Assembly: GCA_025558095.1 (NCBI GenBank)
Contig: JAIVFI010000041.1
Span: 124,001 to 188,000 of the forward strand
DNA length: 64,000 nt
Reading direction: 5' to 3'
Origin: Hyaloraphidium curvatum
Taxonomy: Eukaryota; Monoblepharomycota; Hyaloraphidiomycetes; Hyaloraphidiales; Hyaloraphidiaceae
The notes beneath the pieces were generated by a model that saw only the letters and a list, made by a program, of their open reading frames with translations, was not told the DNA's origin and did not search any database. Shown piece after piece: positions 28,797 to 37,680 of the stretch (its first letter is position 1; the number at the start of each line of letters is the position of its first letter). Position numbers and translations under genes: made by a program.

Positions 28797-30749
28797 GGTG
28801 GGGCGCTCGCGGCGGGATGCGGGGCGTGAGGCGGGTGCGGTTCTGGTCTGGGAGAGGGCGAAAGTGCGGTGTGGCGGGCGGAGTTCAAAGGCGGACCGTC
28901 GCGTCCCCACGCATTCTGGCATCGGCGCAGGCAACAGCACACTTACCGAGGAATGAACTGGATAAAATGTATTTGGGCAGGTCGCGGCACGCTGGCGATG
29001 GATGTCACTGTGCTTGATACAAGGCTTCGAAGTCCCCTCTCCCCCAGAGACGCAATCGGAGGAAGGTAAGCTCGTGCTCGAGAAGCCTGCATCCACTACA
29101 AACACGCCCAGGAGCCAATGTCACGGCGGACGTCCTCCCGGGCCGAACTAAGGGGGGCCTCAGTTCGGCCCGAGGTGCGGAGATTCGCGTCTTCCGGGTC
29201 AGAGGCACTTCCGTCACCTGTGTCGGCTGCGGCCAGGCATTCCGGCACCCAGGAGATGCTGCCAGATGCCGGAAATGCCGCAGCCGCGCCCCAATGGAGC
29301 GGAAGCACTGTCCCGCAGCCCGCCATCCGCCCTTGCCCGTGCCGCCCACCTCCTCCACCGCCCTCCTCCGACCGCTGCATCCGTCCCCTTGCCACCCTAT
29401 CCCCTCCCCCGATCCGCGGAGCCCTTCCCGATCCGCGCAATCGCAGCCGCGCCACCTCCAGCCGACCATATTCACCCGCCCCCGTCGGCAGCGCCACACC
29501 TCCCCCGGCCGCACGGCCTCCCCCGGCCCTCCCCGCCCGGCGGGCGCCCCAGACGCGTGCGATAATGTTAGCCCGCCCTGTCCGCTGCCGCCGCGGGCGG
29601 CGCGCGCGGGGGAACGAAGGGCGGGGACGGACGAGTCACTCCGGGGACGTTCTCGACCGCGATGAGGGTCCCGACGAGGGCTCTCGCGAGCTTATCGGCC
29701 GGTCGGGGTAGCGCGGCGGAGCGCGCACGTGGGGCGGATCGGCGCTACACCTTGACCGCAATCATTTCCCGGACGGTTTCTCGCAGACCTTCCCGGTGCG
29801 TGCCGGTGTTGGGCGGGGTTCGGAGGTCGGGGGTCACCCGCCACACGCCGGCCCGCTTTGCCGACGAAACCCGGTCGGCACGACGTGAGAGCGGATCGGT
29901 GGGGCTGCCGGGGCAGGAAAAATTCGCGGTCGGGCGGGGGGGACACCGCGCGGCGATGGGATCGCGCGGGTGAGGGGACCGACCGGCCGGTGAGGATCGA
30001 GGCGGGCGGAGAATTTTGTGCAGTCGGATCTGATCACTACTGGCACATTGCGGAGCCGCGGTTGCGAGTCCCGGTGTCCAGTGCTGGCATTCAGATCCAT
30101 CCGATGCGAGTCAAAATCACCGCTCCCGCGCTGCCGCGCCGGTAGCAGCTGAACCTGAACCCTGTGTGCCCTTGCGACGATTACAGCATCAGCCTGGAGC
30201 CCAGTTGATCCGCCTCTGAACAACCATGCTGACGGTCCGTCAACGAGAGGCGGTCGATGTTCCGGTGGTCGGAAGGCGGCGGGGACCGGTCAGCACGTCA
30301 CCCCCGCCCGGAACCACCGGCCCGGCGACGGCCGTGCGGGGCGAGCGTGGTTGCCTGGCGGAAGGGCGGGAAGTGGGGCGAAGCCGGCGGGGCGTGCAAC
30401 AGGGAAGGAGAGGTGGATGGCCGCGCGGCGGATGACATTGAGGACGCCGGTCCTTGAAGTTCGTCGATTGCTCATCGCCGGGTTGGGACCCGAAAGCTGA
30501 CGGGCCGTGGCAAACGTCCCCCGACGGGCCACCCCACTTGACGAGGGCGCGAAAATACCAGCGACTCTCGAGCTCAGTTGTGGAGATGGATTGAGTCGGA
30601 ACTTCGCCCGCTGGCGGCCGCGAAGGTCTCAAGCAGTCGGCGACGCAATTTTGAGGATGCCTGGCTGGCGGCTGGTGGTCCAGAGGGAAGTTCGGTTCCC
30701 CTGGCCCTGCGTCACAATCTTCCCGACACCTCCCACCGCACTTCTCCCG
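28797..30749. other. Longest stretch without a recognised gene
   Basis: 1953 bp. Several frames are open on both strands, but their products are Arg/Pro/Gly-rich shadows with no domain or splice logic that I can support. It holds a strong hairpin at 29139-29172 and polypyrimidine runs around 29290-29560. It could contain a non-coding RNA or a fast-evolving gene. Confidence 0.45.
29139..29172. repeat. 11-bp perfect inverted repeat (hairpin)
   Basis: CGGGCCGAACT at 29139-29149 pairs with AGTTCGGCCCG at 29162-29172 across a 12-base loop (aaggggggcctc). Flanking CCTC and GAGG extend the stem with one bulge. It lies in the gene-free stretch; it may be a structured RNA, a small element's end or a site for a dimeric protein. 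Confidence 0.6.
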
Positions 30750-32309
30750 ATGGCGGCGCCGCGGTGCCCGCCGTCCCCGCCGCCGTCCCCGCCGCGGTCG
30801 CCGCGCTCCCCGCCGCCGCCGCGGCCGGCGTTCCACCGCGTCGGCGCATGGCTCGTCGCCCCCGAGCCGATGGGGTCGGGCTCGTTTGCCGCGGTGCGGC
30901 CCGCGTTCCACGCGTCCACGGGTGCGCCGGCGGTGTGCAAGACGACGACGTTCTCGCGGTCGCGGCGCGCGGCGCGCAAGCAGGTGGGCGCGGCCACCCC
31001 CGCCGGCCCGCCGCGCTGACTCGCCCCGCAGCGCCTGTGCGTCCTCCGCGAGATGGCCACGCTGGCCGCGCTGGCGCACCCGAACATCGTGCGGATATAC
31101 GACGCCGTGTGGACAGACGCCGCAGTGCACCTCTTCATGGAGCGCGTCGACGGCGTCGAGCTGTTCGAGTACCTGCGCCAGGACGGCCGCGGCGGCCGCG
31201 TGCCCGAGGACGACGCCCGCGTGGTCACCGTGCAGTGCCTGAACGCGCTGCAGCACATGCACGACCGCCGCGTGCTGCACCGCGACGTCAAGCTCGACAA
31301 CATCATGGTCGTGGTGAGTTCCCCCGTCGCCCCTCCTTCGCACCGGACCTGACGCCTCCCCGCCCCCCTGCCGCAGCCCCCGCTCACGCTCACGAACCCC
31401 AACCCGTTCCCGCTGGTCAAGATAATCGACTTCAACCTCTCGGCCTTCTACCACCCCGCATACCCGGCCCACGAGACGTGCGGCTGCATCCACTACACCT
31501 CGCCCTGGATCTGCGGCACCGCCGTCGCCGCCGCCGCCTTTGCCCAGGCACCGGACCGCAACAGGCCGCACGGCCTGGCCCCCGCCACGCTGGGCGTGGC
31601 CAGCGACGTCTGGGCGCTGGCCGTCTCCGTCTTTGGCGCCCTGCAGGGCTACTTCCCCTTCCGCGCCCTCACCGTCGAGGCCCTCTCCGCCGAGATCGCC
31701 TGCCTCTCCGCCTCCCCCATCGGCTCCCGCCTGACCTACCCGCACGCCGTCTCCTCCGCCGCGCGGCACTTCCTGGAGACCGGCATGGACCCGCTCTGCC
31801 CCACCACCGCCCACAACCTCCTGCAGCACCCCTGGCTCGCCCCCATCGACGCCCTCGCCGCCGCGTACCCCATTCTGTCGCGGGAGCGCTCCCCAGTCGC
31901 GGGACGGCACCACCTCTCCTCCCCCTGGGACTCGATCGTCCCCCCCGACGCGTGCGACGACTCGTGGTACCCCCTCTCCCTGCTCATCTCGCGCAACCGC
32001 TCGATGCCGCAGTCCCATGCGGACGCCCTCCGCAGGGAGGAAGAGCGCTCCATGGAGCGGTGCTGCGGCGCCCTGTCGCTCGCGGCGGAGCGCCTGGCCG
32101 CCCTCCGCGGCCCGGCGCTCCCGCGGATCGACGCCGCGGGGTACCCCAGCCCCACCGAGCCGCACGCGGTGCCGCGCCCCGCGGGTCCGACGGACCCGCA
32201 GGGGGGCTGGTTCCCCGCGTGCGCGACCCCGGATTCGGGGTACGCCTCGGCGTGCTCGTCGGCGGACTTTAGTGCGGCGGGGAATGCGTCGCTGCCGGCT
32301 CCCGCATGA
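30750..32309 (+). CDS. Ser/Thr protein kinase with DFN instead of DFG
   Basis: Exons 30750-30983, 31032-31313 and 31377-32309 (482 aa); introns are 48 and 63 nt. Residues 1-27 are Pro/Ser-rich. The glycine loop is GSGSF (42-46), the ATP lysine K64 is in AVCK, and helix C carries Glu in LREMATL. The catalytic loop is HRDVKLDN (161-168). The metal-binding motif reads D190-F-N192 in place of DFG. The activation segment is long and Pro/Ala/Tyr-rich before SDVWALAVSVF, and the usual APE is not obvious (YTSPW). After the kinase comes a Ser/Pro tail of about 160 residues. Asp is kept, so activity is possible, but the Gly-to-Asn change would alter the flip of this loop. Substrate and pathway are unknown. 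Confidence 0.82.
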
Positions 32310-32616
32310 ACGTGCGTGCGGATACGATATGTAGCTATGGACATGACTCTGCGCAGGTGGATGGAAGGGCAGGGGGGGCTGAGGTGCACGCGGCGGGCGG
32401 CCGACGGACTGCGGCTTGAAACACTACAAGTGGACTCATCCAAAGAACTGATTCAATACAATGTGTTCATTATGCAAAGATCTATTGCTTTCGGTGCGGC
32501 TGCGGCGTGCGTGCGTGCTACTGGTGCCCAAGAAGCCCCGACGAGTCCGCGACTACGGCTACGCTTCATCCTGCGACAAGCCATCCATTAGGAGCGCCAT
32601 TATCGCCCAAGAGGTC
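32310..32616. other. Convergent intergenic region
   Basis: 307 bp between the stop codons of the kinase and the reverse-strand unknown gene. Nothing was recognised; it should contain both polyadenylation regions. Confidence 0.5.
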
Positions 32617-33531
32617 TCACCCACCGGCTTTGGGTCCCCTCCTGGCCCGCCGCAGCGTCCTCTCGCTCACGGCCATGAAGGATGTGCTCCTCACCGCCGG
32701 GTACCCCGGCACCCGCGCCTCCAGCAGGTACTCCCACGTCCTCCGATTCCTCCGATCACGCCCGTGCACCAGCGCGTTCGGGAAGCGGAGCCTGACGGCG
32801 AGCACCCGCGACGCCGCCCCGTCTTCCCACCGCTCCGACTCCCCGACCAACTCGATCGTCGACGCCGCGACGGGAAGCTCCTCGCCCGCGCCTTGGGTGC
32901 GCCTTGCGACGGCCGAATACACGATTCCGGCCACGTGCACGGGGCCGGCCGCGTGGGGGAGGGCGATCTCGGTTTCGATGGTGACGTCGCCGGGCGACTC
33001 GTACCGCACGGCGCGGTGGTGCTGGCCCGCGATCAGCCGCAAGAGCACGGAGCGGAGCCGACCCGTCCAGCTCCCCCCGACTGGTGGGCCGGCCGGCGCA
33101 TGCGCGGTACGTGCGGGAGGATTCGTGGCCCGCGGAAGGCCCGGAGCGCGACGGTCGACGCCTCGCTCGGGGACCCGCCGCTGGCCTCGAAGCCCCGCGC
33201 ACGCACCGCCCATGCGGCGGCCGCGGACACCTGCCGCCGGAAGCGGACCGCCACCAACTTGCACGGTGCCGATTCCCAGGCTCAGCACGGGGCCCGTGGC
33301 GGGCTGCGGCACGGGCGCGGGAGGGAGGCCGGCGAAGCCCTGCGCGAGGAGCTGCGCGGGGTGCAGCTCCGGCCCCGCGGCTTCCGTGAAGTTGAAGAGC
33401 TCCTGGGTGTCGAATACGTCGCCGATGTGCGGCTGCTGCTGGAGCTCTGAGCCGGACATTTTCTCCTCCGCTTGCGATGAATCGGCTCGCGTCGATTTGT
33501 TGACGTCCGCAAAAGGAGATGATTCGTCCAT
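32617..33531 (-). CDS. Unknown protein, probably three exons (272 aa)
   Basis: Not recognised. The reverse strand is open from the ATG at 33531 to 32617 without splicing (304 aa), but the middle then becomes Arg/Gly/Pro-rich filler. A spliced model works better: 33313-33531, 33063-33257 and 32617-33021 (272 aa), all phase 0. The first intron is 55 nt with a CTGAGC branch point and ends AAG; the second is only 41 nt, or 90 nt from another donor. The spliced middle gives beta-rich sequence (LVAVRFRRQVSAAAAW, STVALRAFRGPRI). The C-terminal part is clearly protein-like: VTIETEIALP, VAGIVYSAVARR, VLAVRLRFPNALVHGRD and a basic end. The Arg-rich end and alternating strands would suit a DNA-binding Ig-like fold, but that is a guess. 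Divergent from the DUF2293 gene. Confidence 0.45.
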   Translation of the reverse strand: MDESSPFADVNKSTRADSSQAEEKMSGSELQQQPHIGDVFDTQELFNFTEAAGPELHPAQLLAQGFAGLPPAPVPQPATGPVLSLGIGTVQVGGGPLPAAGVRGRRMGGACAGLRGQRRVPERGVDRRAPGLPRATNPPARTAHAPAGPPVGGSWTGRLRSVLLRLIAGQHHRAVRYESPGDVTIETEIALPHAAGPVHVAGIVYSAVARRTQGAGEELPVAASTIELVGESERWEDGAASRVLAVRLRFPNALVHGRDRRNRRTWEYLLEARVPGYPAVRSTSFMAVSERTLRRARRGPKAGG

Positions 33532-33857
33532 CGACTGCCCATCCGCACGAGATCAACACGGTGTGAGCATTACTTCAGCTTCGTACAGTTGATGATGCGG
33601 ATCTGCCTACTCGGGGCTTCGGAAGTGTTGTGCTGAAGAACTGGTTCGGGTCAGTTGTCGGAGCAGCGTCTCCTCAAACCATCCAGGAAACGATGGCGAA
33701 AACTGCCTTAAAGGCTCGAAGATATCGTTTGATGGAGCCTGTATTGACGTCTCGGCTGCCGCCGAGCATGGTTCAATCGACTTTTGGGCCCGTCGTCCCT
33801 CCATTCGCTTCCACCACATCCCCCCCGGCCCGAGCACCGAGCGACCCCGTTGCCGCG
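33532..33857. other. Divergent promoter region
   Basis: 326 bp between the unknown reverse gene and the DUF2293 gene. The frame of the latter is open through part of it, but composition and the later ATG argue that it is not coding. No motif was recognised. Confidence 0.4.
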
Positions 33858-35519
33858 ATGTCGGAAGCCGCCGCCGCGCCTGCCATCGAAGGCATCGTGC
33901 CCATCGACCCCGCTCCGGCGCCCGAAGCCGCGGACGGCGCGACTCGGCGCTCGACGCGCGTGCGCAAAGCCCCCGAACACTTCGACGCCGAGGCCCTGCA
34001 GAGGCCCACGCGGAAGCGCAGGTTGGCCGCTGCCGGGGGGAACGAAAGTGGCGGTGGGCAGGAGGAGGGCGGGGAGGCCAAGAGGCGGCGCACGGCGGCA
34101 AAGGGCAAGGGCAAGCCCGTCAAGTCGGAGCCGAGCATCAAGGACGAGGAGGACGTCAAGATCAAGGTCGAGAAGAGCGACGACGAGGGCGATGCGGAGG
34201 AGAGCATGGAAGAAGCGCAGCCCGGGGAGCCCGAGGAACCGGAGTCCGAGGAGGAGTGGGACTCGGACGCTCCGAGCCGGCGCCGGAGCGGCCGCGGCCG
34301 GGGACGCGGACGGGGCGGGGCGCGCGGCGGCAGGGCTGCGCGCCAGCCGCGCCAGAAGCATCCTTGGGAACTGCTTCCGGTGGCCGCGACGCCCGGGGCG
34401 GTCAGGGAGACGTTCGACAACACGAGGCCAAACGGCTACGTTTACTTCCATTCGGGTGAGGATCCGGTACTTGCGCTCTTCATTTATGCCCAAGCGCTGA
34501 TGTTGTTTTTCAGGCAACCAGTTTATGACCCTGAACTGCAAGAAGGCGAGCCTTGCGTCCGGCCGAGAGTGCGTTTCTTTTTCTCGTCGCCCTTTCCCCA
34601 CGAGACTGACTCTAGCGCCTCCTGACTAGCTTCTATGAACACAGATATTGGGACCGCGTGGGAGGCCGATACTTCCCCAAGACGACCGGCTATAGGTGGG
34701 TTCATTCTATTCATCGATGCCTCAATTCCAAGTGCTAACAATGTGCACATCTAGCTGCCCCACGGACGTGTACAACGCCATCGTCGCGAAGCAGCAGTAC
34801 ACGCAGGAGAAGCGGGCGGCCAGCTCGGAGAAACGCGAGGACAGGCTGCTCGAGGAGGCCGAAGCCGCGATGGACAGGCTGTTCCCAAGCATCCCGGCCG
34901 ACGACAGGCAGGCGATCCTGGATCGGGCGTTCGAGAAGGGCTCGGGGAGGATCGGACGGTGGGCGGCGATCATCGTCTGACCCGTTTCTCGCGCCAATTT
35001 GCTTTTACCGTATCTAGGAAAGCGGGCTTCAGCATGGACGAGAAGATCCTCCTCGCGAGCCGCGCGCACATCCGGTACCAGCACACGGATTTTGAGGACG
35101 TGCTCGAGCGCATCAAGGATGGGTACCGCAACATGGGCGAGCGTTGGGATCGGCACGAAGTGTACGACGAAGCCGTGGCCGAGGTTGACGGCGAGGTCGA
35201 CGAAGTCGTCAGGCTGTGGAGGGCTCCGAGGGCGGCGGCTCCGCTCGTGGCGGCATTGCCGGCACAGCGCACGCCCCAGCAGGCCCCGCTCGGTGCGCCT
35301 TCGGCTGTGTCTCCTGCTCCGGGTGCCGCGAAAGTCGAGGAGTGGGAGGCCAAGGACGTGAAGAAGCTCGACCCGAAGGACGAGCTCAAGCTCGAGCCCG
35401 CGGAGGTTCCCTCGATCGAGGCCCGGGTTGGGAAGGCGGAGCCCTCATCGGAGGTCGCCGTCAAGAAGGAGCCCGCAGTCCCGGTGGTCAAGGTCGAAAA
35501 GGACGACAGGATGGAGTAG
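33858..35519 (+). CDS. DUF2293-domain nuclear protein with clustered SUMO-type motifs
   Basis: Five exons: 33858-34455, 34514-34568, 34645-34695, 34755-34958 and 35018-35519 (1410 nt, 469 aa); introns are 58, 76, 59 and 59 nt. Residues 1-170 are charged and disordered with basic nuclear-import-like clusters (KRRRTAAKGKGK) and an RGRGRGRGG stretch. The DUF2293 domain spans exons 4-5 (LFPSIPADDRQAILDRAF, GSGRIGR, AHIRYQHTDFEDVL). Before it is a small Cys-containing segment that ends YFPKTTGYSCP. The function of DUF2293 is not established. Six psi-K-x-E SUMO consensus sites (VKSE, IKDE, IKVE, LKLE, VKKE, VKVE) flank the domain. Most sit in acidic context, which favours modification. An alternative ATG at 33630 would add 76 residues without protein-like character. 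Confidence 0.83.
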
Positions 35520-35766
35520 CAACTTCTTAGCTCTTTTTCACTTCTCTTTCATGCCATTGTAGCCGCGTGTCGGTCGCATCCTCGTCGTCTGGGCCCCTGG
35601 AGGGGTTGGGGAGGGAATCCCCGACGGGCTGGGGCAGCGGCTGCTTTGTCAACAGGACGGTCCAACGCGACTCACTCCAACTGCTCACGCCACGGTGGTC
35701 CGTCCGCGGCCGTCGTTCCCGAAAACTACTTTCCTCACAGTCTAGCGCTTCAGCAGTACAGACGCG

Positions 35767-37452
35767 ATGGCGAACCCCGGCGGGTACAACATTCTGTTCA
35801 TCCTCACGGACCAGGAGCGGCACTTCCGTTCCGATGAGGTCGCGCGGTCGGCGGCTGGCGAGCCCTTTGTGCTGCCGTCGCACGAGCGGCTCGCGGCTTC
35901 GGGCGTCGTGTTCGAGAACCACCGCATCAACTCCTGCGTCTGCACGTCGTCGCGTTCCGTAATCTATACGGGGCAGCACATCCAGAAGACGGGCCTGTTC
36001 GACAACGTCAACTTCCCCTGGTCGCGCTCCCTTTCGACCGACATGAAAACGGTGGGCCACCTGATGCGCAGCGCGGGCGTGTACTCGGCATACAAGGGCA
36101 AGTGGCACATGTCCAAGGAGTTCGAGGAGGAGAACACGCTGGAGGCGCCGCACCACTTCTTCACCAAGGAAATGGACGAGTACGGGTTTTCGGACTACTA
36201 CGGCATAGGCGATGTCATTGCTAGAACTCAAGGGGGCTACTTGCACGACGGTATCACCGCCGCGATGGCTGCCAACTGGCTGCGCGGCAAGGGCACCGAG
36301 CTCGCCGCTGAGAAGAAGCCCTGGTTCCTGGCCGTCAACATGGTCAACCCGCACGACGTCATGTTCTACGACACGGACGAGCCGGGCAAGCCCGTCCAAG
36401 CTGAAGGTGCCCTCGCGGATCTGCACAGCGACCCGCCGCACGCCCTGTACCAGAACAAGTGGGATTTCGACCTGCCCAAGAGCTTTTCGCAGCCCATCGA
36501 CTCGCCCGGCCGCCCGCACGCGCACTTCGAGTTTGCCGTCACCGACGCCGTCCTGACGGGCCGCATTCCCGCCGATCAGGAATGGCGGTGGAAGAAGCGC
36601 CACAACTTCTACCTCAACGCCCTGCTGGATGTCGACCGCAACATTGTCGCCGTGCTCGATGAACTGAGGGACACTGGCTTGGATTCAAACACCATCGTGA
36701 TCCTGACCTCGGACCACGGCGAGCTCGACGGGGCCCACCAGCTGTCCGGCAAGGGCGCCACCGCGTACCGCGAGCAGAACAACGTCCCTCTGATCATCTC
36801 GCACCCGGGCCTCCCGCACCTCGCCGGCAAACGTTGCCGTGCCGTCACGTCGCACCTTGACCTGGTCCCGACCATGATCTCGCTCTCGTCGGCGCCCTCC
36901 GAAGTCAAGGCCGACATCCTGGCCTCGCTCCCGGGGAAGGACCTGTCGTCCATCCTTTCCTCGGGCAAGCCGGAAGAAGCAGCGGTGGACTCGCTGCGGC
37001 CCGACGGCCAGCTCTACTGCTTCAACATGTTCCTCACGATCGACGGTAACTTCCTCACAAAGGCGAGGAACATGTTGGTCGCACCCGGTGGCGCGGAAAA
37101 GCTCAAGGAGGCGGGCCTGCGCCCCGACCTGCGCAAGCGCGGTGCAATCCGGAGCGTTTTCGACGGCCGCTACACGTTCGCGCGCTACTACAGCCCGAAA
37201 CAGCACAACTTGCCGCAGACCCTCGACGAGCTCTTTGAGCTCAACGATGTGGAGCTATTCGACACGGTGGCAGACCCCGATGAGAAGGAGAACCTGGCCT
37301 TGGACCGCGTCGGAAACGCTCGCATCCTGATGGAGATGAATGCCAAGCTCAACAGGCTGATTGCCGCCGAGGTCGGCGAGGATGTTGGGCAGATGCTCCC
37401 TGGCGGCATCGACGGCGGCTGGGTTGCGACCAAGGTCGTCAACGACTTGTGA
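35767..37452 (+). CDS. Sulfatase (arylsulfatase-like)
   Basis: Intronless, 561 aa. It hydrolyses sulfate esters. The formylglycine site is C59-T-S-S-R63, followed by SVIYTGQ. Position +2 is Ser rather than the usual Pro, a known variant. The first metal-binding strand is NILFILTDQERH (D15). The second is ILTSDHGELDG, and the conserved lysine lies in YKGKWHM. Maturation requires a formylglycine-generating enzyme or equivalent. There is no signal peptide, so the enzyme seems cytosolic, unlike lysosomal sulfatases. The C-terminal ending (HNLPQTLDELFELNDVELFD) carries the typical 'D-P-E-N' style subdomain (ADPDEKENLA). It could scavenge sulfur from sulfate esters. The lack of introns in a gene this long is notable here. 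Confidence 0.9.
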   Translation: MANPGGYNILFILTDQERHFRSDEVARSAAGEPFVLPSHERLAASGVVFENHRINSCVCTSSRSVIYTGQHIQKTGLFDNVNFPWSRSLSTDMKTVGHLMRSAGVYSAYKGKWHMSKEFEEENTLEAPHHFFTKEMDEYGFSDYYGIGDVIARTQGGYLHDGITAAMAANWLRGKGTELAAEKKPWFLAVNMVNPHDVMFYDTDEPGKPVQAEGALADLHSDPPHALYQNKWDFDLPKSFSQPIDSPGRPHAHFEFAVTDAVLTGRIPADQEWRWKKRHNFYLNALLDVDRNIVAVLDELRDTGLDSNTIVILTSDHGELDGAHQLSGKGATAYREQNNVPLIISHPGLPHLAGKRCRAVTSHLDLVPTMISLSSAPSEVKADILASLPGKDLSSILSSGKPEEAAVDSLRPDGQLYCFNMFLTIDGNFLTKARNMLVAPGGAEKLKEAGLRPDLRKRGAIRSVFDGRYTFARYYSPKQHNLPQTLDELFELNDVELFDTVADPDEKENLALDRVGNARILMEMNAKLNRLIAAEVGEDVGQMLPGGIDGGWVATKVVNDL

Positions 37453-37680
37453 TTCATCCTACTTGGATCTATCTATCGGACTCATCAATAGGGTAACTAT
37501 CCTGTATTAGGAGCTTTTGAATCGTTAGATCGAGCGCTGGACACGCCGCGCGGACTTGGCGGCACTGCTCGCTTTGGGGCGCGTTGTTTTCTTCGCGCGC
37601 GGGCAGTAGGCAGCCTGCTTCGAGGACTTGAAGTGGCGAATCCACGAAACTTCCCACACAACAGCAACTCTAGCATCGCG

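Noticed and set aside
30240-32165. 641-codon reverse open frame
   Set aside because: Antisense to the protein kinase, which has conserved motifs and introns with clean frame.
37633-37680. Longer acyl-CoA oxidase start
   Set aside because: Begins with GTG; the ATG at 37681 gives a normal N-terminus.
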